Positions 1-6,480 of a stretch of DNA of 32,985 bases are shown here, one piece after another (position 1 is the first letter of the stretch; each line of letters opens with the position of its first letter). Both the position numbers and the translations under genes were made by a program. The DNA lies in contig URDD01000023.1 in assembly GCA_900546395.1 (NCBI GenBank), forward strand, positions 1-32,985. Reading direction: 5' to 3'. The DNA is from an uncultured Bacteroidales bacterium. Its GTDB lineage: Bacteria > Bacteroidota > Bacteroidia > Bacteroidales > UBA932. Below the pieces are notes generated by a model that saw only the letters and a program-made list of their open reading frames with translations, searched no databases and had not been told where the DNA came from.

Positions 1-101
1 GTATATTCCAACTCGACAGGATAGGCTTTATCTTTATCAACCTCCTTTGGTGTACGAAGGCGGTATTTGCCCAACGGATATAGTCTTTTCGGTCTTCCCA
101 T
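1..101 (-). CDS. Tyrosine recombinase/integrase, N-terminal fragment (cut by window edge)
   Basis: Only the first 33 codons are inside the window; the gene runs off the left edge. Reading the minus strand from the ATG at 101-99 gives a basic start (MGRPKRLYPLGKYRLRTPKE, then VDKDKAYPVELEYT). From memory this matches the arm-type DNA-binding region of tyrosine recombinases carried by Bacteroidales conjugative and mobilizable elements. A strong AGGAGG lies 7 bases before this ATG, which is unusual for this genome and decides the start; the other ATG at 108 is out of frame. The family cuts and rejoins DNA at att sites through a C-terminal Tyr, which cannot be checked here. It reads away from the chromosomal genes, so the mobile element is expected to lie to the left. 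Confidence 0.72.
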   Translation of the reverse strand, partial: MGRPKRLYPLGKYRLRTPKEVDKDKAYPVELEY

Positions 102-132
102 ATATCATCCTCCTTTTAGCAATATTCCTGAG

Positions 133-249
133 GAGAAACAAAGATATGGAATTTTAGACAAACAAACTCCGTTTTTGAGAAGAAAAATCGCAATTTAGAC
201 AAACAAACCGCGCCATCCAGCACCATAAAACACCAGCGCGACAAACAAA
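133..249. repeat. Phased direct repeats upstream of the integrase
   Basis: GACAAACAAA occurs at 157-166, 198-207 and 240-249, so the starts are 41 and 42 bases apart, about four helical turns. The first two copies extend to a shared 15-mer, TTTAGACAAACAAAC (153-167 and 194-208). A one-mismatch copy, GAGAAACAAA, lies at 133-142. Regular iterons directly upstream of a recombinase are typical of integrase or excisionase arm-type binding sites; that role is inferred. Confidence 0.7.
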
Positions 250-269
250 TTATTATTGCTTATCGCGCT
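235..269. repeat. Inverted repeat AGCGCGA / TCGCGCT
   Basis: AGCGCGA (235-241) is repeated in inverted orientation as TCGCGCT (263-269), with 21 AT-rich bases between. The third GACAAACAAA repeat overlaps the left arm. It could be a recombinase core site or a hairpin; the location between the integrase and chromosomal genes fits an attachment site, but no second att copy is visible in the window. Confidence 0.45.
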
Positions 270-284
270 GATATTTAATTATTT

Positions 285-300
285 AGCCTATTCAAAGGCT
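285..300 (-). terminator. Weak hairpin after the DUF2795-like gene
   Basis: AGCCT (285-289) pairs with AGGCT (296-300) around a 6-base loop just past the stop codon of the minus-strand gene, followed on that strand by AAATAATTAAAT. The stem is short, so termination would be weak. Confidence 0.3.
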
Positions 301-301
301 G

Positions 302-523
302 TTAATATTCCTCCTCGTTAAAGAAGAAATCATCCTTTGTCGGATAGTCCGGCCAGATATCCTCTATGCTTTCATAGATTTCACCGTCATCATCCAGTTC
401 TTCAAGATTTTCCACGACCTCTAGAGGTGCTCCGGAACGCGTAGCATAGTCAATCAACTCATCCTTGGTAGCTGGCCAGGGAGCATCTTCAAGTCTGTAC
501 GCGAGTTCAAGTGTCCAATACAT
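302..523 (-). CDS. Small acidic DUF2795-like protein
   Basis: A 73-residue, very acidic protein with no signal peptide or membrane segment. It reads MYWTLELAYRLEDAPWPATK, then a helix-rich middle (DELIDYATRSGAPLEVVENL) and an acidic tail ending DFFFNEEEY. I recognise it as a short protein widely conserved in Bacteroidetes, usually annotated DUF2795. The DELIDYA..SGAP..VV.NL pattern resembles the alpha-helical DUF2795 fold. Its function is unknown; the acidic tail would suit a protein-binding or DNA-mimic role, but that is a guess. It is a single-gene unit with a TAnnTTTG promoter box at 599-606, divergent from folE, and it is the first chromosomal-type gene next to the putative element border. 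Confidence 0.85.
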   Translation of the reverse strand: MYWTLELAYRLEDAPWPATKDELIDYATRSGAPLEVVENLEELDDDGEIYESIEDIWPDYPTKDDFFFNEEEY

Positions 524-598
524 GGCAAAAATATTTTAAGTTATTAATATTCAATTAAATACCCCACCAAATCACTACTATGGCGGCTTAAAGGGACG

Positions 599-624
599 CA
601 AATATATACAAAAAAAGCATACAA
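599..624 (-). promoter_or_regulatory. Bacteroides-type promoter for the DUF2795-like gene
   Basis: The minus strand carries TATATTTG (plus 599-606), a perfect TAnnTTTG -7 box. A TTG (622-624) lies 15 bases further upstream, closer than the usual 19-21, so the -33 assignment is uncertain. The start codon is about 75 bases downstream. Confidence 0.5.
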
Positions 625-639
625 TGCTTTTCTTTTTGC

Positions 640-711
640 TATTTTTGTCCTATATAGGGGCGTCGGGGATAATTCAATATCCGTACCAAAGACATAATGT
701 CAGTACCTGAC
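640..711 (+). promoter_or_regulatory. Possible folE promoter with palindromes
   Basis: TATTTTTG (640-647) matches the TAnnTTTG -7 box but has no good -33 partner. Just after it lies the palindrome CCTATATAGG (649-658). Further down are GACATAATGTC (691-701) and GTCAG-TAC-CTGAC (699-711), overlapping inverted repeats that could be operators in the folE leader. Which, if any, is bound is unknown. Confidence 0.35.
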
Positions 712-746
712 ACCTGCTATTGTAACATTTTATACACAAATATGAT

Positions 747-1334
747 ATGGCATATTCAAGAGAAGACCGCTACGAGCAGAATACTACAGAAGAGATAGCA
801 AAGCACTATAGGGAAATCCTGAAACTTCTTGGGGAGAATCCTGACAGGGAAGGACTGTTGAAGACTCCGGAAAGAGTGGCAAAAGCATTGCAGTTCCTTA
901 CCAAAGGTTATGAAGAAGACGGAGCGGAAATAATTCGCGGAGCCATATTTAAGGAAGACTACAAACAGATGGTTCTGGTTAAGGACATAGAACTGTATTC
1001 GACCTGCGAACATCACATAATGCCGTTCATAGGCAAAGCACACGTGGCATACATTCCGGACGGATATATCACAGGACTCAGCAAAGTTGCCAGAGTAGTA
1101 GAGACTTACGCAAGGAGACTCCAGGTACAGGAGAGACTCACAGTACAGATTCTGAATTGCATTCAGGAAACGCTTAAACCGCTTGGCGTTGCTGTTGTCA
1201 TCGAAGCTTCACATACATGCATGCAGATACGTGGAGTACAGAAATCCAATGCCATGACTACCACATCTGCATTTTCAGGGGTATTCCTGAAAGACGAACG
1301 CACCAGAAATGAATTCCTGAATCTTATTCGCTGA
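747..1334 (+). CDS. folE: GTP cyclohydrolase 1 (type IA)
   Basis: Converts GTP to 7,8-dihydroneopterin triphosphate plus formate, the entry step to tetrahydrofolate and to queuosine-type precursors; a cytosolic decamer. The 195 residues match the family length. The zinc ligands are visible as Cys87 and His90 (STCEHHIMPF) and Cys158 (SHTCMQIRG). The substrate-binding and catalytic region LSKVARVVETYARRLQVQE spans about 111-129, and the C-terminus keeps the TTTSAFSG stretch. The ATG at 747 is chosen because the homologous core begins soon after; there is no Shine-Dalgarno site, as usual for Bacteroidetes. It stands alone, divergent from the small acidic gene. No defects seen. Confidence 0.97.
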   Translation: MAYSREDRYEQNTTEEIAKHYREILKLLGENPDREGLLKTPERVAKALQFLTKGYEEDGAEIIRGAIFKEDYKQMVLVKDIELYSTCEHHIMPFIGKAHVAYIPDGYITGLSKVARVVETYARRLQVQERLTVQILNCIQETLKPLGVAVVIEASHTCMQIRGVQKSNAMTTTSAFSGVFLKDERTRNEFLNLIR

Positions 1335-1535
1335 CATGAAAAGTTTGCTGATGCGTCTTGTCCTGATTTTGGCTGACTCCGATTGGACAGATTGATACTC
1401 AGTAGGTCCTTTTTCCCTTACCAGACCGGAGTCATCAAGCCAAGTCAGCAATCCCTAAATATCCACTCTCGTGTCTGCTCGATGAAACTGCCCACAGGAC
1501 AGTTTCCTTACTTTCTGCGTCCTAAAAATGAGATG
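1335..1535. other. Intergenic region after folE
   Basis: I see no credible gene here. Two inverted repeats are present: GACTCCG near 1375 with CGGAGTC near 1427, and GAAACTG (1485-1491) with CAGTTTC (1501-1507) around a 9-base loop. Either could end folE transcription, but neither is followed by a convincing T run. Confidence 0.4.
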
Positions 1536-1758
1536 CTAATCATGTTTATTGTGGTATATCTGACGGATAAGGAAGCCGGAGAGAAATGCAAAGATGTAAC
1601 CGGAAAGAATAAGCATGGTTTTTGGGAATGTCCCTACACGATCTGACATTCCGGTTACGACCACAACTACTCCATAGAGCCAACCATAAAGACAGCCTAC
1701 AAGTCCTCCGGAAATAATCGTCGCACTGATTATACTCTTTATGTTGTACCTTTGCCAT
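1536..1758 (-). pseudogene. Small two-helix membrane protein gene, start missing or frameshifted
   Basis: The minus-strand frame ending at 1536 encodes about 65 residues that look like real membrane protein: SIISATIISGGLVGCLYGWL, then a second hydrophobic segment (TMLILSGYIFAFLSGFLI) and a basic end RQIYHNKHD. The frame has no ATG before the first helix. The only nearby ATG, at 1758, opens a different frame (MAKVQHKEYNQ) that then gives implausible protein. The simplest reading is a +1 frameshift between codon 1 and about codon 10 of MAKVQ, or a non-ATG start. Extending the frame to a start at 1928 would run through a palindromic element and is unlikely. The family is not recognised. Upstream TATATTTA resembles a -7 box. 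Confidence 0.45.
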
Positions 1759-1820
1759 AGTTGGAAGTTTTTGATGTTTTTTTTAGCACTATAAATATAC
1801 AAAATATCTTCCAATAAACA

Positions 1821-1860
1821 ATGGCTATTTCTCTGTAATTCAAAGAAATAGCCATATATT
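1821..1860. terminator. Strong 12-bp hairpin
   Basis: ATGGCTATTTCT (1821-1832) and AGAAATAGCCAT (1844-1855) form a perfect 12-bp stem with an 11-base loop, followed on the plus strand by ATATTTTT. No plus-strand gene leads into it. On the minus strand it lies between htpG and the small membrane gene. Confidence 0.5.
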
Positions 1861-1866
1861 TTTAGT

Positions 1867-1971
1867 GATTTGGATGACAGTAGGAAAACCGTGGCCACCC
1901 TCGGCCCGTTAGAGGGAGGGACCTGCACCGAAGGTGTGGGAGGGATTTAGTTTTCCGTTGTCATCCAAATC
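1867..1971. repeat. Long palindromic element (possible REP/MITE-like repeat)
   Basis: GATTTGGATGACA-GTA-GGAAAAC (1867-1889) is mirrored by GTTTTCC-GTTG-TCATCCAAATC (1950-1971), giving about 20 paired positions around a GC-rich 60-base centre. The centre holds CCACCCTCGG, GAGGGAGGGACC and GCACCGAAGGTGTGGG, quite unlike the AT-rich surroundings. It is non-coding. The layout is that of a dispersed extragenic palindrome; there is no second copy in this window. Confidence 0.6.
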
Positions 1972-1988
1972 TGATTATTGTACTTATA

Positions 1989-2035
1989 GAAAAAAGAGGT
2001 GACCTCAAAGTCTTATGACTTTTGGGTCCCTCTTT
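1989..2035 (-). terminator. Rho-independent terminator of htpG
   Basis: On the minus strand AAAGAGGGACCC..AAAGTC pairs with GACTTT..GGTCACCTCTTT around a short loop and runs into TTTTTTC, starting about 20 bases after the htpG stop. Confidence 0.7.
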
Positions 2036-2054
2036 CATAAGCGTAAAAACTCCG

Positions 2055-4055
2055 CTACTTCAGATAAGCATCCGAAACCACCTTCTCGCTACGTGCGATG
2101 AAGTCACTCAAATCCTTGCCCTTCAGCATTCCGTTGGCAAGAAGAGCCAAATCTACTATCTGTTTCAGGATTTCATTGCCGGCAGCGAATGACTCGACCT
2201 CTTCCTTATGTGCCTGCGCTGCTGCATCCTTTGCCTCCTGTACGGACTTTTTCTGAGCCTCGTCAGCGTCTGAAGGCGCATCAGCGACCACCTCAGCAGG
2301 TTTCACTTCTGCCAACTTGGCATCCATAATCTTAGAAACCAGAGGATTCTGCATATTTACAGTAATATTGTAGGAAGCAGGCATCTCACCATAGAAATTC
2401 ATTCCTCCACCCATGGCTGACATCTCACGGTAACGGCGCATAAACTCGGACTGCGTCACAAGTATAGGAGCTGCTGTTTCGCCAAGATTGTCTGCTGTGA
2501 CATAATACTGGTTTTCCTTTGGAAGCACAGCCTGGAACAGAGTGTTCAAGTCAGTCTTTTCCGACTCATTCAATTCCGGACGAATCTTCTCCTCCTTAGG
2601 AATCAGATTGTCGATACTGTCAGAGTCCACACGTGCAAACCTGCTGTTCTCAAGCTTCATCTCAAGCATATTCACAAAATGTGAATCAAGCTGACAGTCA
2701 AGCAGAAGCACATCATACCCCTTATTCCTGGCAGCCTCGATAAACGGATACTGGGCCTCTGTGTCAGTAGCATAAAGGAAGACAGTCTTCTTGTCCTTGT
2801 CAGTCTGCTCTGTCTCAATAGCCTTTCTGTAGTCTTCAATGCTGAAATACTTGCCCTCAGTATTCTTCAGCAGACAGAACTTCATAGCCCTCTCGCAGAA
2901 CTTCTCATCACTTAGCATACCATACTCGATGAAAAGCTTCAGATTGTCCCACTTCTTCTCCAGAGCCTCACGCTCGTTCTTGAAAATCTCCTCAAGTCTG
3001 TCTGCCACCTTCTTGGTGATATATCCTGAAATCTTCTTTACATTGGCATCACTCTGAAGATAACTTCTGGAGACATTAAGAGGAATATCCGGAGAATCAA
3101 TCACACCATGAAGCAGAGTAAGGAAGTCCGGAACTATATTATCTACAGAATCAGTCACAAACATCTGATTACAATAAAGCTGGATCTTGTTCCTGGTAAT
3201 CTCCATTCTGTCCTTTATCTTAGGGAAATAAAGGATACCGGTCAGATTGAACGGATAATCCACATTAAGATGGATATGGAAAAGCGGCTCGTCCTGCATA
3301 GGATAAAGAGTTCTGTAGAACTCCATATAATCCTCCTCTTTCAGATCAGCAGGCTTCCTGGCCCAAAGAGGCTCCACCTTGTTGATTACATTATCCTTGT
3401 CCGTATCCACATATTTGCCGTCTTTCCACTCCTGCTCCTTTCCGAAAATCACAGGCACAGGCATAAACTTGCAATATTTGTCCAGAAGCGTCTGGATACG
3501 TCCCTTTGCCGCAAACTCAGCATCCTCGTCGTCTATATACAAGGTAATCTCAGTACCCCTTTCAGTCCTGTCACTCTCTGACATCTCATATTCCGGACTG
3601 CCGTCACAAGACCATCTTACAGCCTTCTCGCCTTCTTTCCAGGACAATGTATCAATGGTAACCTTCTTTGACACCATGAAGGCAGAATAAAAACCAAGAC
3701 CGAAATGACCTATAATATTGCCTATCTGGTCTTTATATTTTTCAAGGAACTCACCAGCACTGGAGAATGCAATCTGGTTGATGTACTTGTCCACCTCTTC
3801 CGAAGTCATACCGATACCGTTATCTATGACTTTAAGAGTCTTCTCATTCTCATCAAGGACAATACGTACTGACAATTCACCCAATTCTCCTTTGAACTCA
3901 CCTGTAGAGGCCAGAGCCTTCATCTTCTGGTCAGCATCCACAGCATTCGCCACAAGCTCTCTCAGGAAAATCTCGTGGTCAGAATAAAGAAACTTCTTGA
4001 TTACCGGGAAGATATTCTCGGTAGTAACACCTATTTTTCCAGTCGTACCTTTCAT
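2055..4055 (-). CDS. htpG: Hsp90-family molecular chaperone HtpG
   Basis: Cytosolic ATP-dependent dimeric chaperone that remodels late folding intermediates. At 666 residues it is slightly longer than E. coli HtpG. The GHKL ATPase motifs are clear: the Glu/Asn helix LRELVANAVDA (31-41), IDNGIGMT (77-84), and the lid-proximal GHFGLGFYSAFMVS (116-129). The Asn37 motif reads NAVDA rather than NASDA, a change I recall as normal in Bacteroidetes. The middle domain follows from about 215 and the C-terminal dimerisation domain from about 500. The last part carries an Ala/Glu/Lys-rich insertion (about 585-620). It is monocistronic, with a promoter candidate at 4094-4124 and a terminator at 1989-2035. 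Confidence 0.97.
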   Translation of the reverse strand: MKGTTGKIGVTTENIFPVIKKFLYSDHEIFLRELVANAVDADQKMKALASTGEFKGELGELSVRIVLDENEKTLKVIDNGIGMTSEEVDKYINQIAFSSAGEFLEKYKDQIGNIIGHFGLGFYSAFMVSKKVTIDTLSWKEGEKAVRWSCDGSPEYEMSESDRTERGTEITLYIDDEDAEFAAKGRIQTLLDKYCKFMPVPVIFGKEQEWKDGKYVDTDKDNVINKVEPLWARKPADLKEEDYMEFYRTLYPMQDEPLFHIHLNVDYPFNLTGILYFPKIKDRMEITRNKIQLYCNQMFVTDSVDNIVPDFLTLLHGVIDSPDIPLNVSRSYLQSDANVKKISGYITKKVADRLEEIFKNEREALEKKWDNLKLFIEYGMLSDEKFCERAMKFCLLKNTEGKYFSIEDYRKAIETEQTDKDKKTVFLYATDTEAQYPFIEAARNKGYDVLLLDCQLDSHFVNMLEMKLENSRFARVDSDSIDNLIPKEEKIRPELNESEKTDLNTLFQAVLPKENQYYVTADNLGETAAPILVTQSEFMRRYREMSAMGGGMNFYGEMPASYNITVNMQNPLVSKIMDAKLAEVKPAEVVADAPSDADEAQKKSVQEAKDAAAQAHKEEVESFAAGNEILKQIVDLALLANGMLKGKDLSDFIARSEKVVSDAYLK

Positions 4056-4093
4056 AACTGTAAACTTTTTATAATTATTTATTTGACATTTTT

Positions 4094-4124
4094 CTTAAAT
4101 ATTCCTTTCCATCAATAAAGCAAA
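4094..4124 (-). promoter_or_regulatory. Promoter of htpG
   Basis: On the minus strand TTTG (plus 4121-4124) is followed after 19 bases by TATTTAAG (plus 4094-4101), a 6/8 match to TAnnTTTG with ideal spacing, about 40 bases before the start codon. Confidence 0.5.
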
Positions 4125-4191
4125 CCAGCTTTTAGTAAATCACCGCTGCGATATAATGCCCGAAGCAAAGGAGAGCCGGCCCGAATGCTGA

Positions 4192-4208
4192 ACATCGGTG
4201 CCCGATGT
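4192..4208. repeat. Hairpin ACATCGG-TGC-CCGATGT in the htpG upstream region
   Basis: A perfect 7-bp stem with a 3-base loop. It sits inside a longer imperfect structure in which CCGGCCCGAATG (about 4176) pairs partly with CATTCAGACCGG (about 4215). It lies between the lipoprotein stop and the htpG promoter, so it may be a back-up terminator. Confidence 0.4.
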
Positions 4209-4257
4209 ATCTTTTCCATTCAGACCGGCAATATTCAGTCAAATAGCATTCCAAGTG

Positions 4258-4280
4258 CAAAATACTGACAACTTGTCAGT
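4258..4280 (-). terminator. Hairpin overlapping the stop of the last lipoprotein gene
   Basis: ACTGACA (4264-4270) and TGTCAGT (4274-4280) pair around 3 bases. On the minus strand the stem includes the TGA stop and is followed by ATTTTG. It probably ends the four-gene barrel/lipoprotein operon. Confidence 0.45.
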
Positions 4281-4995
4281 CGCGGCTGGTTATGGAGTTT
4301 GTCATGCTCCCGGAATATGTCATATAGCAGTAATCTATCATATTGTCACCTTTGAAAATATTGACATTGAACTGTCCTGAAAGATAAAGGGCAAAAGGTT
4401 CAAAACGGTTGTCAAAGACAAATTTTTCTCCTCCTGTAGAAAACTCGGTAACATATTCTTCTTCAATCTGAGATCCGGAACATGAAATATTACAGAACTG
4501 CAGTTTCTCTTCTGATGACAATTCGGATACAGTCAACTCCGACTTTACCTTCTTATTATTGTCTCCACCACTTGACTGCAGTCCCCACACACCTCCAGAC
4601 AATGGTTTCACCTCTATTGTAAGAGCAATGGAACCGTAACTGCCTGTCGCATTTAATATCCATATGGTATCCGGGTCAGTCAGAGTTTTCCCGCCTGTAT
4701 GCAAGGTTCCGATTCCTGTGACATACAATGTATTATCGTCCTTATGATATACCATATTGTACCATTTTGATTCTTTTTGCTGGGACTCCGGCAATTTCAG
4801 ATACTCATCAAGACTCAAAAGATCGAAAAGACGTCGTACCGGATCCAGCATATAAGATGACATAAGACCGGATGTAAAATAGACAAGTGACGAACTGTCA
4901 GCTACATCCCCTGATGGTGAATCAACTATACAAGAAGAGGTGACAGACACCAGCAGAGCCGCAACTGCCAATTTTATATTTTTAAATATCTTCAT
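4276..4995 (-). CDS. Lipoprotein of unknown function (second copy in duplicated pair)
   Basis: A 239-residue predicted SPII lipoprotein: basic n-region, hydrophobic stretch 8-19 and Cys22 in VTSSC, so the mature protein should be tethered to a membrane, probably the outer one. The rest looks beta-rich, with TLYVTGIGTLHTGG and a turn-rich GGDNNKK loop. I do not recognise a family. It shows weak but ordered similarity to the lipoprotein at 5698-6432: DPV..(10)..EY.KL near residue 55, GGVWGL near 134, and SGQFNVNIFKGDNM near 208 (SGKMNVTVTGENSL in the other). It is the last gene of a block of alternating barrel and lipoprotein genes and follows its barrel partner by 46 bases, so an outer-membrane complex is a reasonable guess. 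Confidence 0.8.
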   Translation of the reverse strand: MKIFKNIKLAVAALLVSVTSSCIVDSPSGDVADSSSLVYFTSGLMSSYMLDPVRRLFDLLSLDEYLKLPESQQKESKWYNMVYHKDDNTLYVTGIGTLHTGGKTLTDPDTIWILNATGSYGSIALTIEVKPLSGGVWGLQSSGGDNNKKVKSELTVSELSSEEKLQFCNISCSGSQIEEEYVTEFSTGGEKFVFDNRFEPFALYLSGQFNVNIFKGDNMIDYCYMTYSGSMTNSITSRD

Positions 4996-5041
4996 TACTA
5001 CTCAAGTTTTATTTATATCAAAGCCAGTCGCAAAGTATAAA

Positions 5042-5671
5042 TCAGAATCGCACACCGATTCCTGCCGAACATCCAAATACGACAGTGCCCGCACACAGTT
5101 CGAAAAAACCATAGACCCTTCGGCCCGCTGTAATACCTATAGGAACAAAATTAATAGCCGGCAACAACTCTGCATACTTATCGAAAGCCGTGACAGTGAC
5201 ACCTGCTCCCAAAGCAGAATAAAGCTTCACATATTTTCTGTTAAGATACGAAAACCTCACCTGCGGAAAGAAGGAAAACACAGCCCCGAAATCAAGACCC
5301 GTACGAAGTCCCGTGACCTTATCATATCTGCGCCCGTATATTCCATTCATTCCCACATTTACAGACAAAGCGAACCATTTCCTGAAACTGTATGAATACT
5401 CCAGTCCTACATTACCTGTCATATAAACGGGACCTGAAAACTCACCATACAGGCTGGATGCAAGGTTTTCATATATATCAGAATTTACGTCATAGCCGGG
5501 ACCGGCAAGCATCATATGAAAAACAGGAACACCACCCCATCCCAGACGTATTTCGTGTCTGAAAGGAAGATCTCCAGACTTGACAGCATCATCTCTGTCT
5601 TTCGAAATGACATCATAAGAGTTGAAAGTAAAAAAAGCCGCAGCCAGAAAAAACAAAACAGAACGTTTCAT
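5042..5671 (-). CDS. Outer-membrane beta-barrel protein (second copy in duplicated pair)
   Basis: A 209-residue predicted outer-membrane protein: signal peptide at 1-23 (MKRSVLFFLAAAFFTFNSYD), then alternating amphipathic strands and a terminal aromatic strand ending GIGVRF, the C-terminal Phe expected for barrels. Size suggests about 8 strands. It is clearly paralogous to the gene at 6481-7194: shared SDIYxN, SYLNRKYVKLYSALGAGV (SWLNRKLVRLYSSVGLGL in the other) and GRRVYGFFELCAGTVVFGCS near the end (GKNVYGFFETGVGNLYSGCC). The family is not otherwise recognised; a small OmpA/OprF-like or porin-like barrel is the nearest description. It lies 26 bases after the upstream lipoprotein gene. Confidence 0.82.
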   Translation of the reverse strand: MKRSVLFFLAAAFFTFNSYDVISKDRDDAVKSGDLPFRHEIRLGWGGVPVFHMMLAGPGYDVNSDIYENLASSLYGEFSGPVYMTGNVGLEYSYSFRKWFALSVNVGMNGIYGRRYDKVTGLRTGLDFGAVFSFFPQVRFSYLNRKYVKLYSALGAGVTVTAFDKYAELLPAINFVPIGITAGRRVYGFFELCAGTVVFGCSAGIGVRF

Positions 5672-5697
5672 ACGATCAATCTCCCCACTCTGATTAA

Positions 5698-6432
5698 CTA
5701 CAAATGGTTATACTCATTTACTTCTGCTCCGCGCACTATTCTTAGTGCCGGGCCGAATTCTACGACATAACTGTCAGACAATGAATTTTCACCAGTTACT
5801 GTCACATTCATTTTCCCTGACACCGGCCACTTGCAGAAGTCTCCATCTTCAGTCAAAGGCATTGTCATCAAATCATCCGGAACAGACGAAACTGTCACTC
5901 TTTCCTTAACATAAACTGTCTCGGAACAAAGGTTTTTGACTACCAGCCTGCCGTCTGATACCGCCGCTTTGGCAGACAAAGACACTGATTGAGACTCAAA
6001 TTCCAATGTCCATACCCCATCTTCAGACAAAGAGATGCGATAAGGGGCATATCTTGTAATATCACTATAATTGCAATATGTCTTGAATAAAAAAGGAAAT
6101 CCGTTTCCGGTATCTGGGAATACAGTACCTACAGACGATACAGACATCTTTTCATAAAAGAGTTCATTCAGACATGAGCCGTAGCAAGACATTACCATAT
6201 CCATCGCCTTCTCCCTGTCAGCACGGATTTTCTGATACTCGCTAAATATGTATGCTGCCTCAACTCCTTTGAATACAGGATCGATGCTCTCCGGATATAT
6301 GTGATATTTCAATGATGTAAATGCTGGATCTTCCGGGACAGTATCCTTTACAAAAGTAAAACACCCCTGCACAAGGATTGCGCAAAATACTGATACGGAC
6401 AGCATCCAGATACTTTTAAAAGTTTTTTCCAT
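5698..6432 (-). CDS. Lipoprotein of unknown function (first copy in duplicated pair)
   Basis: A 244-residue predicted SPII lipoprotein: hydrophobic stretch 8-20 and Cys24 in LVQGC. After a linker comes a helical part (about 50-95, PVFKGVEAAYIFSEYQKIRA and AMDMVMSCYGSCLNELFYEK), then a beta-rich half with SEDGVWTLEF and VSGKMNVTVTGENSLSDSYV. It has no recognised domain. Order and spacing of motifs suggest it is a distant paralogue of the lipoprotein at 4276-4995. It sits between two paralogous barrel genes, 48 bases after the first and 26 before the second, all on one strand, so co-transcription is likely. Confidence 0.8.
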   Translation of the reverse strand: MEKTFKSIWMLSVSVFCAILVQGCFTFVKDTVPEDPAFTSLKYHIYPESIDPVFKGVEAAYIFSEYQKIRADREKAMDMVMSCYGSCLNELFYEKMSVSSVGTVFPDTGNGFPFLFKTYCNYSDITRYAPYRISLSEDGVWTLEFESQSVSLSAKAAVSDGRLVVKNLCSETVYVKERVTVSSVPDDLMTMPLTEDGDFCKWPVSGKMNVTVTGENSLSDSYVVEFGPALRIVRGAEVNEYNHL

Positions 6433-6480
6433 AAAACAGAAAGATATTCATAAGATGATGTTTGTCATTTTTTATTACTA

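Noticed and set aside
1383..1646. Plus-strand open frame after folE
   Set aside because: Non-ATG start, no plausible protein character, overlaps inverted repeats and the small membrane frame on the other strand.
1759..1928. N-terminal extension of the small membrane frame to a start at 1928
   Set aside because: It would be encoded by the palindromic element and a 12-bp hairpin; the residues look random.
3108..3581. Plus-strand frames inside htpG and other genes
   Set aside because: They are shadows of well-supported genes on the opposite strand.
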